Below, in pieces: positions 27,094 through 38,770 of a stretch of DNA of 64,000 nt (position 1 is its first letter; every line of letters starts with the position of its first letter). Position numbers and translations under genes: made by a program. Origin of the DNA: Dryas octopetala (taxonomy: Eukaryota > Streptophyta > Magnoliopsida > Rosales > Rosaceae); the NCBI GenBank assembly GCA_963921425.1, contig OY992832.1:19690835-19754834 (forward strand), written 5' to 3'. The notes beneath the pieces were generated by a model. It saw only the letters and a list, made by a program, of their open reading frames with translations, was not told the DNA's origin and ran no database searches.

Positions 27094-28170
27094 TGCAGAG
27101 TCCGAGAGCTCTGCTTGCAACCATGCATATGGTAGGATGGGTTAACCAACAGTGGATTATTGCAGATATTTTAATATTATCCTCATTTAGTAATCTTGCT
27201 CTTTTTCTCATATACTTATTTTCATTTAGGGTTATTACAGTTTTTCTAGTTATAAAAATAAGGGCTAATTACATATTCATCCCGATATTATGTATTGTTT
27301 GACATTCGTCTCACAAACAAAATTGTTTGACACTTTACTCCAAAAACTCAATTTTGTTGGACACTACACCCAAAAACCATTAAAAATTTAATTTCTTAAT
27401 TAGTTTTGCGCACATAGCCATGTTGGCACTACCCTTTTACTTGAGACCGTTTTCGTCTTCTCATCTTCGGCTTCAATTGATGACTAACATGAAAATACTC
27501 TCAAATAGAAAGCTACATGGTGCCAATGTGATTTCTTTTTTTAGTATGTGAGGCATTTTTGGACAATTAGCTGTGCAATCTAAGACTACTATATCATTGA
27601 TCCTTTTTCTTTTACTTAACTTCCCTATACATTTCCATAATTGAAATTCGAATAAGGATATTGTTGACATTTTTATTGAAAAGATAATAAATTGGTATTA
27701 CTTGTTCAATTTATCTTTCTCAACTTGCGCAGTTCTAATAAGATTTAATTATTGGACAAAAAATATATAAAAAAGCTAGATTTCTATCAACTAAGGTCAA
27801 ATTCTTAGTTTTCTTTCCTTTCCAAGCCAACCAAATATCATATCAAATTACCAAAATCAAATCGGCTCAACACAAAATAAAAAGTTTATGTAATAAAAAA
27901 ACTAAACAAATAAAAAATTATTGAATTTAGAAAAAGAGCAATCAAAATGTCTTTATTTCTATTATTGTTTAAATTATTGATTTTTATTACATTAGAAGAG
28001 CTTAAATTCATGATCTATTATAATTCTAACAAGTCGTCTTAATTAGCTATAATATTGCAACTATGACCCATTGCGGGTCATAAATTATAGTTTGAGTAAC
28101 ATTACGAATGCGGTGGTTTTAAAAATAAAAAAGTAAATCATTGAGGGTGGGAAATGAGATGTATCTTAAG
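27094..28170. other. Divergent intergenic region, part next to the MRS2 start
   Basis: Should hold the promoter of the Mg transporter. Around 27262-27420 one end of an inverted-repeat element is recognisable (GGGCTAATTACATATTCATCC), similar to the left end of the element at 39399; no matching right end was seen. The rest is AT-rich without a gene. Confidence 0.45.
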
Positions 28171-29118
28171 TAGGGGTGGGCACGGGATGGGGGGATGAGA
28201 CTTACCTTATCCCGTTCTCATCTCATGATTTGAGTTCGGAATTGGTACAGGATGGTGGGATGGGGGTTTTGGGATTATGGTACCATTTTGTCCCGTACCA
28301 AAGTGATTCAGTACGGGTTCGATACCATCCCGATTCCAGACAAAAAAATAATAAAAATTCAATTATTCAATTTGAATAATTCTTTGGCCAGACATTCATC
28401 AAATAATTATCTGGCTAGAGAAGTTGGGCGACGACGACGTGCAGTGGTGCGATGCGAGAGGGAGAAAGGCTGCCAGACTGGTGCGAATGTGCTGGCGCAG
28501 TGGTGCGATGCGACTCGATGACCAGAGGCTGTGGCGACGGCGGGGGAGAGAGAGGCTGTGGTGACGGCGACAGAAGCTGGTGCGATGGCCAGAGAAGCTG
28601 GTGCGACGACGACGGCTTCATCTGAAGTGGGATACGAGGGAGAGTGGCCGCTGGGAGAGGGTTGGGAGTCTGAAATGAAGTCTGAAGTTGGGAAATTCAG
28701 AATTGGGAAGTCTGAACTGAAGTCTAAGAGTGATTCGATTGAATTTCAAAATTGGGAATTTGGAATTATTGATTTAGGGATCAGACGATTCAGGCATTTA
28801 GGATTTTAGGCCATTTGGGAGTCATGGGCCATTGAGCCTCACGGGTGTGGGTTGGGTTTTTGGGTAAAAGACTGAAAGTTAAAAAATGAAATGGGTTTAA
28901 TGATATTTGGGCCCATTAAATTAAATAAATAAATTTTTAATTAAATTTTAATTAATCGGTACGAGACCGGACCATCCCGGTATTGAACCTTCATGACTGA
29001 TCCCATCCCGTTTGAGATCGGTACGGGATTGAAAAAAAAAAACGAAATGAGATCAAATGATACGGAATGACACGGAACGGTATGGTTTCAGTATTTTCGG
29101 TCTTAATGCCCAACCTTA
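28171..29118. mobile_element. hAT-like non-autonomous DNA transposon, 948 bp
   Basis: The left end TAGGGGTGGGCA and the reverse complement of the right end, TAAGGTTGGGCA, match at 10 of 12 positions, the common hAT terminus in plants. The flanks ATCTTAAG (28163-28170) and CTCTTAAG (29119-29126) are an 8-bp target-site duplication with one mismatch, as expected for hAT. Subterminal GGTACGGGAT-like repeats occur in both orientations. A GC-rich centre (about 28420-28640) is low-complexity GCGACGACGACG-like sequence, and no transposase is encoded. Confidence 0.8.
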
Positions 29119-29290
29119 CTCTTAAGTTAGTGTAAGAAAAAAATATATATAAAAAGGATGAAGAAATGTATTTTAGCGGGGAGAGAAAAGAAAAAGAGAG
29201 GAATTCATTCCCCAGAAAATTTGAAAACAGAGGGAAACCTAAGCGGTTAGCACTTAGCAGACAACCAACGCTCGTCTAAAGCTGGTGGTA

Positions 29291-30910
29291 ATGGCTGTGG
29301 ATTCAAAATCAGTACCTCTAGAAGACCAAGAAGAACGAGAAATTCACGACCATGAGGCACCCGCACATCACCCTTCTGCTCCCTCCGATGAGGTAACCAT
29401 CAACGGCCGTCGTTTCATCTTAATTTCTCTTTCTCTCCTCTATTGGTTTCGAAGTATTTGGGTGTCTGGGTTTAGATTCTTGTTCTTAAGGTTCTTTTGA
29501 TTGGAAACATCGAGTGGGGATGTGGGTATTCTATGCTTTTCAATTTATTCACTGTTAAATGTGTATGCAGCTTAGATATATGTTGATTTCGACGTGAGAA
29601 CTGTTTTAATTTACATAATAGTAATGACCCGTTACATGGTAAACCATTACTTGGGTAAAGTGGGTTTGGGATTCCAAGTTTTTGTCCATTGTGCAAAGAG
29701 ACTTTACCACCTAACTTAGTATATATGTGTATTCCATCATATTTTGATTAAGCAAACAAATTTTTGTTGATGGGAAGCACATGCTGAACACATTCGTAAA
29801 CACAAGCATACATGGATGCATGCTAACACATATAAAGCATAGAGACTTGTATAAGAGCAAGATTTCATGCATACTTGGTCAACATAATTTAAAGTTCAAA
29901 ATGTTTTTCCAACTGCAGTTATTTGACATCTCAACAACAGTAGATCCTAGTTATGTGATATCTCTGATACGGAAACTTCTACCCGCTAATGCAAGTAATA
30001 ATCACGACTCACATAGTGATGTTACTGATGCCCCCGTGCAAGGATTACCTACTGATCACATGGGAAAAAGTGCTCCCGCTCCATCTAGAGATAGATTTCT
30101 GCACTCATCAACAGATGGATCTGAGAGCATGGAGATCATTGATGATTTTCATAAAAATGCTCCTGAGGCAGGAGAAAATGAAGATTTATATCATGGATCT
30201 GAACCGCCTGGTCATGGTGTCCCAGTGGGAGAAGAAGCTTGGGAAGAGTATGGTTGCATATTATGGGATCTGGCTGCAAGTAAAACTCATGCAGAACTCA
30301 TGGTGCTTGGGATATTTTTCTTAGCTTTTGATTCCTCTTGATTGTTTCTTGTTTATTTTGAATATGTTTGGATGCAGAATTCTCAATTGTGATACAGTGG
30401 AGTCTAAGTTATTGATTTAAAGACATGCTCATCAGATGCACACAGTACACACTGGAAACTGTAATCCTAACCCTTAGATTATCTCCATAGTGATTCTTAA
30501 TATGACATGATGATTGAGGACATTTGACAATGATAAAGCCAATTTATAGTTTATGATTTTTGACATAGCTTCCAACTTCCTTGTCGTTACTAGAACTATT
30601 TATTGGAAAGAGTATCATATGCAATGGCCAGAATGTCGACGTTTCAAAAAGAAAAAATTGGGGCTAGAATTGTAGTTTTGATTTGTTTTAGCTTTATCTA
30701 TGACTATCTGGTTATTGTTTCTCTTGTCTAAACTTGCATTCTTTTGTATTCACTGGGCTGGACATAAACTTATCTGTGCAGGTGCAAAACCTTGTACTTG
30801 AAGTGCTTTTAGCAAATCTTATGGTTTCACAGTCTGTGCGTGCTACGGTTAGACAAATTCCTCTTATGCTATGACATCCTTTTTGCGTTTTGAGTTGAAA
30901 TTCATTCTCT

Positions 30911-30968
<58 letters not shown>

Positions 30969-33624
30969 CAATGCATGTGACTATATTTGATTTTCTTAAT
31001 CCAGGAAATTAGCCTTGGAATTATCGGAAACCTTGCCTGTCATGAAGTTCTCATGAAACATGTAGTCTCTACAAATGGATTAATTGAAAGAATTGTGGAT
31101 CAGTTGTTTTTGGATGATGCTCAGTGCTTATGTGAAGCCTGCCGGTAATATGCAAGTTTCATCTACGATTCCTATTTATATTTTTTTTCTAGATCTGGTT
31201 TTATCGTATTTGGTATTAAGTTGTATATGATATCTTGTATTATCCTTATTTCATGTCCTAATATGTTGTATTATGTATGTATTATAGTCGGAATTCCTCT
31301 TTTGAAATGCTTATTGTATTTTCCTTGGTTTGTCAAGGAAATTTATCACTTTGAAATCAATCCATACTCTATCTTTCATATTTGTGTGGTTATGATATAA
31401 TGATATATCAGGTATCTATCGCTTGATGTTGTCATTTTACAAATTATTTCCAATGCCTTTAAGATTCCTAGTGATTTTGTTAGGTAGGATCCTGTATATC
31501 CTTCATGCCCTAACATGTACTATATCATACTAACTTAAAGCTGTGAACTATTCTTACAATTATTATATTGTCACAGGTTATTAACTGTGGGTCTTCAAAG
31601 TAGTGAACGTATTACTTGGGCCAAGGCATTGCAGTCTGAACAAAACCTGAGCCGCATTTTATGGATTACAGAAAATAGCTTAAATCCACATCTTATAGAA
31701 AAGGTAGCAGATATCATATATTCAGTTTTTACCTATATGAATTTGGTATATAATTACCTTATATACACTAATATGTGACAAGTTTGCCTAAGTAAATCCT
31801 TTGGTTATTCTTGTTTATATCATTGCAATTTTGCCCGGAGCTTGTGGTGTTTCTCTATTTTTGATGAACAAACAGCAGTCTTAAGAATAATGTACAAATG
31901 GGCTTCACCAATGAGAGTATCATGGACTATGAAGTCGAAAAGTCTATCTGCCAACTCTGTGTTAAGGTGTGGGAATTGCCGAATTGGGGTCGGTACTGGC
32001 TGCAGGACTGCTTGATTAATCATAATATGGATGAAAAAAACTGGAAAGTGGGAACATCTTGTCCACTGTTGTACTATGTAGTATGCACTACTTTATTTTC
32101 ATTTAATGAAAGTCTGTTTCTCATAAAATAAAATAAAAAACTGAAAAGTGGGAACGTTTTTTCTATAATAATTAGCTTTAATTATTTTATTTCAATTTCT
32201 TATATGATTAATATACTATTACTTTTATTTAATGGATAGAGCATAATTAATTGATGTTTAACATAATAACTTGTCCAGAGGACTTCATGATGAAATGGAC
32301 TATTGACCAAATAACCTTTACTAGTTTGAATCTTAAATGAAACAGACTTTTCCCATCATGAAAAGTCTGTTTTACTAGTTCGAATCTTAAAGTACTAATA
32401 AGTGTCTAACTGATTTTGTTTTGTTTTTTTTTTTTAACAGAGTGTTGAACTATTGTTAGCCACTGTTGAAAGTTCACAGGAAGTTGTGCATACTCTCCTT
32501 CCACCTTTAATGAAGCTGGGTCTAGCAAGTCTATTAATTAATCTCCTGGATTTTGAAATGAGCAAATTAATGACTGAAAGAGTACCTGAAAGGTGTGTAG
32601 ACATTCTATTTGCAGTTGAAGGGCTAACAAAATGAATACAAGTTTGGTAGTTATTTTTCTTATGTGAACGGAGAACTTCCACTTTTTTTTTGGGTACTTT
32701 GTCTTGTGCAGTGAAGCAATTTCCTTATCTACGTCTTAAATTGGTTCTTTGTTTATGTTAATGATATTTTGATGTTTCATTTTAACTACAGTTTTATTAT
32801 AGATAATGAAGATTCCAGTGTTTACTGAGGAGATAATTGTCTTGCATTAGTTTAGGCTATAGTTTTGTTGATATGGTCATGTCAGTCTGCAATTTATGGC
32901 CTTGTGTGAATTTTTCTATATAAAAGGTATTTGTAAGTCTATAAAAAAAATGCACTTCTAACTTGTAAGTTTATTCTGATAGATGTTCATTTTTCTACAA
33001 TTCCAGGTACCCAATTCTTGATGTAATCCTCCGTGCCATTGAAGCTCTTTCTGTTATTGATGGTCATTCCCAAGAGATCTGTTCAAGCAAGGAACTGTTT
33101 CAACTAGTTTGTGACCTGGTCAAACTCCCTGATAAAGTTGAGGTACATTTCAGCTCACATGGAAACTATAAACTGTGGGTATTACTGTATAATGTCCATA
33201 TTTATGGAATTCTTGGTGGTGCTGTTTTCTTCACTGCCTCCTGCTAATGATCTGGCAATCGGCAACTTGCTGAATGTTTGTAACTAATCATTTATTTAAC
33301 ATAGAATTAACATTCTTAGATTTTTATATGTTTCAGGAACTTTGTATTAAAGAAATCTAGTGTCTAACGGAAGAATCATTTATATATATATATATTCGAT
33401 CAGGTGCGGACGAACGAACATGCGAACATGCCTCCGAGCGCTTGGTAGCATGTTTTTAACAACAACTGAGCGCTCGGCACTGGGCGCAAACATCCGCATC
33501 TGAATGGGCCTATATATATCTAAGTGACTGCTTACAAATGCTACTGTTTCTTGAAAAGGATATTCTACGTAGTGCGTAATCTCTGCACCTGGATCTTTGA
33601 TTCAATAGATATTATAGTAATTTT

Positions 33625-33655
<31 letters not shown>

Positions 33656-34973
33656 CCTTGTGTACAGTGTGATTTTACATGTCTTTGAATAAGAATATGA
33701 GCAAGAAAATGAGGACTTTGAAAAGAAAGAAAGTAGTGTTGTAAAGATTCTTTTGACTTATCTTCTAAAGAAAAGATTCTGTTGACATATAATAAATAAC
33801 CAAGGATATGAATGATGCATAGAGAACTATGAATCTCCTGTACTATTTAATGGATATTCATATTCTAACATAAGTATGGTGAAGCCGATGACAAAGTGAT
33901 AATCGAATCTCTTACCAAAGTGGGAGCCAAAATGTTTTTGTGAAGGAATGTGATGTTTCAAAATGCAGTTATCAAATGTTGTTGAACCCAAAAAAAAAAA
34001 AAAGAGAAGGACACACTATATCATATTATATAACAGAAACAGTCTAAATTTGTAATGTACTTTATTTGCTGGGTTATGGGTGGGCATTTTACCGGAGGTT
34101 TCTATTGTATCAATCTACCATTGTGCGATTCCTGTTGAAGCATAATGCAATGTTTTGTACTGTTTTCCTTCTAGTTTACCATTTGATATGCTGCAAAAAA
34201 AAAATTATGGTTATTGATTAGCACTCACAGAATTTTTCTTCTTTAGGTTGCAAATTCTTGTGTTACAGCTGCAGTTTTAATTGCAAATATTCTTTCAGAT
34301 GTAGCTAATCTAGCTTCAGAGATATTGCAGGGTAAATTATTTATATTTCTTGTCACTTTTTATTGTTTTTTTAAATTAATCATCATATGCTTTTGGTTGA
34401 ATAACACCTCATGAAGTGGAAGTGACACTTTGTATCCATCCAGATTTGCCTTTCTTACAGGGTCTGCTGGATATATTTCCCTTTTCTTCGGATGATTTAG
34501 AAGCAAGGAGTGCACTCTGGAGCATCATTGCAAGGTTACTGGTTCGAGTTCAGGAAAATGAAATGAGCCCATCAGCTCTCCAGCAGTATGTTTCAGTTCT
34601 AGTTAGCAAATCCGATGTGATTGAAGATGACCTTCTTGACTGCCAATTAGGTGGCTTAAAATCAAAAGCTAGAACTACAGCTGTATCCTGTTCTGTCAAG
34701 TTTTTGAACTTACAGTTACAATGAAATTAAGTTGGTAGTAGGATCATCAGTATTTTAAATCAGTGTACTGTATCATGTACCCTGTTCATATGGTTTGCAG
34801 TATTTTCTTTCTTTCCTTTACTTTTGCTACAGCTTAGAAGGATCATCAGTATTTTAAATCAGTGGACGGCGTTGAAGGATTTTGCCAAGGAGAGTGAAAT
34901 GGTCGGAGAACAGTATGCAAATGATATAAATGTTGATAGATTGTTGGATTGCTGCCATAAGCATTGCGAGTAA
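29291..34973 (+). CDS. SAAL1: SAAL1-like armadillo-repeat protein
   Basis: Ten exons join in phase to 523 residues: 29291-29392, 29919-30302, 30782-30847, 31005-31144, 31577-31703, 32441-32592, 33007-33142, 34247-34331, 34444-34682, 34833-34973. After a polar acidic N-terminal third (about 1-145), EEAWEEYGCILWDLAAS and the helical repeats LGIIGNLACHEVL, CEACRLLTVGLQS, LLPPLMKLGLASLLINLLDFE and SALWSIIARLLVRVQ follow. The Trp-containing motif and the GNLAC motif match the animal SAAL1 family as I know it. In animals SAAL1 is linked to cell proliferation; the role of the plant protein is unknown to me. No membrane segment or signal peptide is seen. The first ATG after the hAT element is used as start. 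Long AT-rich introns contain repeats but no lesion. Confidence 0.85.
30915..30965. repeat. (CT)n microsatellite in SAAL1 intron 3
   Basis: About 50 bases of uninterrupted CT dinucleotides, ending about 40 bases before the exon 4 acceptor at 31003-31004. It may serve as part of the polypyrimidine tract. Confidence 0.95.
33399..33503. mobile_element. Small GC-rich inverted-repeat element in SAAL1 intron 7
   Basis: ATCAGGTGCGGACGAACG at the left is matched by the reverse complement of the right side, TCAGATGCGGATGTTTGCG. A central pair CCGAGCGCT / AGCGCTCGG is also inverted. The block is far richer in GC than the flanking (TA)n sequence. Confidence 0.6.
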
Positions 34974-36565
34974 GTTGTGTTTCTCTGTTCTTGAATCTTA
35001 CTCTTGTTTTTACGCTTTTAAGACTTCAAAGATCATCGTGCTTTTAAACTAATTTATTTTTCTGATTGTTGGTACATCTGAAGGCTTTGAAGTATTTTCT
35101 CGTCTAAGAATGTTACTTGACATCATTCTTTTTATGCCCCATTTTCTGGGTAAGTAGAAGATGTTAGTATGACATTTACGAAGGCAAACATGCCAACAAG
35201 AATGTAAGCACCATAGTCGGATACGGACAACGGTTTCTACCTATCTTCTGGTCTTCTCACCTTTGTTGACAAATCATTACTATACACTACTTTCTGGTAT
35301 GTACCATCTACAGTTTCTCAGGGTGTGGACTTCAAAGAATAGAGTCACAGCAGAGGAAGTTTTGTTACAGAAAATCACTAGGAGGAACACAATTTCTTTG
35401 GACCTCCAACAGGAAAATGAATATAAGTTGTGAGACCAAAGCTGCTTTTCAATCGCGAAGTGCCTTATAGAACGTACATAATGCAACTCATATTCATGTT
35501 TTTCTGAGTTAAGGAAAGGGGTGGGACAGATTGTTGCACAATCACCCTACTGGCCCCTCGTGGTGCGAAGTTCTTGAAACTAAGCAGGGGCACCTAACAT
35601 GGGATGGTGTATATGAACACTTCAAAGGCACTCCAGGGCCAGTAGGGTCCATTTGTTAATTGCTCAACACTGGTGTTGGATGTCATCTCCTTTATGATGC
35701 TGAAATAATGTGAGGGGGTAGATAAACAAAACATATATGCATTGACATTGTTTTCTCATAAATAAGAATTAGGCTTTCAAAAACTCCCATGTACTTATTT
35801 CTATTATACTTTGTATATATATGCACCCTTTTCAAACGTTCCTGTGAGCAACCTTTGCTAATTTGCTTGGGACAGAACATTGTATATGAGATAATAAAGT
35901 GACAACTCCATGTTTTGTGACCTCTCATTTAAGTTATTGGTAAATCTGTAATTCGTGTAACCACTTTTGATGTAGGGTGGACACTGAAACTTTAGGTCTA
36001 AAACAAATGGAATTTAAAACTGAATTTTGTGCATATGAGTAGCTGTAAATGGGGGCATGAATGACGCATGCCAGAAACAATTGGCTAATGTAAATGCCAC
36101 CAATTGAAATAGTTTTGAAACTATCTTTAGATAAGTAATAAAGAAAAGGTTCCCCTTTCAAACCCCAATTCTCCTATTTTAGATATCTCCATTCAACAAT
36201 GCATCTCTACAATCAACTTTTTCAAATAGAAAATGTTTGAAGGCTGCAAGTTCAAATTTAATTAATCCACATCAGTCAATCTGCAGTAGCATAATGAGGA
36301 CAATCAGCATGTACATATCAGGCATATATGATCCCCCCCAAATTGGTAGAGTGCACCAAAGCTCAAAAAATGTTAGACCTTCCTAAAACAAGGAATATCT
36401 AAAACAACATTATTGATCATTTGAAACATGAAAAAGAGCTATACATATGACGTTTTATCAAATAAAGAGTCAAACTCTTCAATATATTAAACAAAATTTC
36501 TTAGTTTGGAACTGCACATGCAGTAATTGATCTCTCTTGTCTCTGCTAAATGCTCCAAGAAAAAG
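34974..36565. other. Convergent intergenic region between SAAL1 and RMI2
   Basis: Holds both 3' untranslated regions. The only distinct structure is the hairpin at 35544-35648. No further gene is supported. Confidence 0.5.
35544..35648. repeat. Inverted repeat with perfect 13-bp arms
   Basis: ACCCTACTGGCCC (35544-35556) and GGGCCAGTAGGGT (35636-35648) are exact inverted copies. Outside the arms TTGTTGCACAAT and ATTGCTCAACAC extend the symmetry imperfectly, as in a small MITE. Confidence 0.7.
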
Positions 36566-37741
36566 TTATAAAAACTCTCCAATTAATTCCTGATAGAAGA
36601 ATTTGTATGCCTCCAAAACTTCAAGGTACCACATTGCCTCTCGGTTGGGGTAAGCCGAAAGATCAACCATCTTGTGAATCTGCTTTTCAGAAAAAATGGC
36701 AATTTAAATTTCGGTTGTTATTGTCATTTAACATTGCCTCATGTATGCAATGCCCACTTAGGTGCAATGCTTCATGCATGATACCCCACATGCTTCTTCA
36801 AGGTTTTGGTACAAATGGTGCATTACTACAAAGATGGGTGATACATAGGGATTTGAGGAGTGCTATATGTACCACATTTATCGAGCAAGTACATCGGATT
36901 TGAGTAGTGCTATATGTACCATAGCTATATGTCCACATTTACTGAACATGTTGCCGATCACATCTAATTAGAGATGTATTACATTTACCGAACACATTAC
37001 TAATCACATCTAATTTAAGTGAGAGTGTGAAACCCATTTGCATAAATGGACATATAACAAATTATTAGCCAAATTCGTTTATCATTTGGTATGCCTTGCA
37101 ACTACATACACTATACACACCTTGTGAATATCTTTCAATTATCTGTATAAATCAAACATATTATTATAGGGTACAAGTTACCTAAAGCTTAAATTTTGCT
37201 CCCATATTGTAATTTTTATTTTATTTTAAAAGTTAACGAGCAAAAATAATTTACCTGGATCATTGGGGGCTCATCCGTACGCACTATGTAGCGTCCAATA
37301 GCGATTACATACATTCCTGCACAGTGCACACAAAGAATGAGAGGAAGGGTACCACGTGCTAAAATGCGCATGATGAGAAGGAAGAAACGCGGCGAATGCT
37401 AAAGTGCGCCCGGGAGGTAGTTACCGATATCCCAAGGGCGGCGACGAAACTCGGCGCCGAGAGATAGCTGGACGACTCCGGTGCCGTCGTCCAGAAGCAA
37501 GCGCTCTCGGTCGGCGGAGACATTGACCAAAATGCCCTGGCGGAGGTGATAATAACAGAGAAATGAGAGGGGTAATTTGGGAACATAAAGAAATGAAAAA
37601 GGACAAAGCTTTCCCTCAAACCTGTAACCAGGCGCGTTGGAAGATGATGCCGCCAAGGGTCATGGCGTTCTGGGAAGGGCTGTGGCGCGCGTCTTTCAGT
37701 TGGACGCACATCAGCTTCAGCGCTGCGAGTTCGTAGTCCAT
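36566..37741 (-). CDS. RMI2: RMI2, OB-fold subunit of the RecQ-Top3-RMI dissolvasome
   Basis: Four exons, 37622-37741, 37425-37536, 37255-37316 and 36566-36679, join in phase to 135 residues, the usual size for plant RMI2. The protein reads MDYELAALKLMCVQLKDAR, then TLGGIIFQRAWLQGILVNVS, LLLDDGTGVVQLSL, a GMYVIAIGRYIVR strand pair and the C-terminal helix EAMWYLEVLEAYKFFYQELI. This is a single OB fold. With RMI1, TOP3A and a RecQ helicase, RMI2 dissolves double Holliday junctions and limits crossovers in the nucleus. Splice sites are canonical and no lesion is visible. The gene is convergent with SAAL1 and lies just upstream of a tRNA gene transcribed in the same direction. Confidence 0.9.
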
Positions 37742-37933
37742 AGCTCTCTCTCTCTCGCTATTGCAATGGTTCAAAACCCCAAAACGCAGCCACCGCAAGC
37801 TTCAGATACTGCGTTTTGGACTCTCACTCACTCTTTTTCGGTTTGAGAATTCAGAGCCAAATTGTTGCATTCAATTTCAAACAGACAGCAACGGTGTCGT
37901 TTCGTCTTCTCTTTCTATTTTTGGTAACAAAAT

Positions 37934-37939
37934 AAAAAA
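37934..37939 (-). terminator. Pol III terminator (T6) of tRNA-Glu
   Basis: Six consecutive T on the minus strand lie seven bases after the 3' end of the tRNA gene, as expected for RNA polymerase III termination. Confidence 0.7.
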
Positions 37940-37945
37940 TGTATT

Positions 37946-38017
37946 TCCGTTGCCGGGACTTGAACCCGGGTCTCTCGGGTGAGAGCCGAGTATCCTGACC
38001 AACTAGACTACAACGGA
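37946..38017 (-). tRNA. trnE-CUC: tRNA-Glu (anticodon CTC)
   Basis: The 72-nt minus-strand sequence folds as a cloverleaf. The acceptor stem is TCCGTTG / CAACGGA. The D arm contains TAGTCTAGTTGG (A box). The anticodon stem CTCGG/CCGAG holds the loop CTCTCAC, so the anticodon is CTC (Glu). The T arm contains GGTTCAAGTCC (B box). No intron and no encoded CCA, as in nuclear genes. Confidence 0.95.
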
Positions 38018-38770
38018 TTTGTTTACTCTAGCATACTACATAACTATAATTAGTTCATTTTCGTATTTGTCATAAATCATAGAAAATTAATTAGTTGTTA
38101 GATAATTCTATAATTTCTATTTGAATTTTGAACCCAAAACTTACTTTGTTTTAAACCCATTACTAAAAAACTTTGAGTTCCAATTTTATTCTAAAAACAA
38201 TTAAATTTCTTTTTGTATCTCCATCCTTTCTTCTTCTTCCTCCTCCCTAAATCAAAATTATCGAACACATTTACACATATTATAATTTAAATGAATTTAT
38301 TATATTACGTAAGTATGTCATTTAATGTTACAATCACCTACAATACTTTTCATAATAAAAAATTCTCTTTTAACCAAGAGGCTATAGGTTGGTGCAAGCA
38401 TTGTCATGGTCAAGCAAGCATGCATGATTGACAGTGAATTTTATTCTTCTTTTAAGAAAAAACTAAAACAAAATAAAATCACACTAGATCATACCAATAG
38501 CATTGTAACAAATCTTATTCCTTTATTTTTTTTGTACTCAATAAGAACAACTAATTCTATTACACTATTGCATAAAATATATTACTTTCTACAATTTTCA
38601 CTTTGTTACAATAATTCCATTGCTTTTTTTTTTTCATAATAATTTAAAAGAAGCACACCAACACATGTTAACACACATTACATGAGCAAGCAGGCAACAC
38701 AAATGATTAATTGTAAACTTTAAAGCAGGAGATGGAAGGAATTGAAGGAAGGAGTGAAGTGTTGTTGAAT
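38018..38770. other. AT-rich intergenic stretch
   Basis: Nothing recognisable beyond poly-A/T runs; it includes the 3' untranslated region of the GDSL gene near 38700. Confidence 0.5.

Noticed and set aside
26774-27302. Plus-strand open frames opposite exon 1 of the Mg transporter
   Set aside because: The minus strand is the real exon (transit-peptide-like region with in-phase splice to a conserved domain).
35544-35648. Hairpin considered as a microRNA precursor
   Set aside because: The perfect arm is only 13 bp and matches no plant microRNA I know; a small MITE is simpler.
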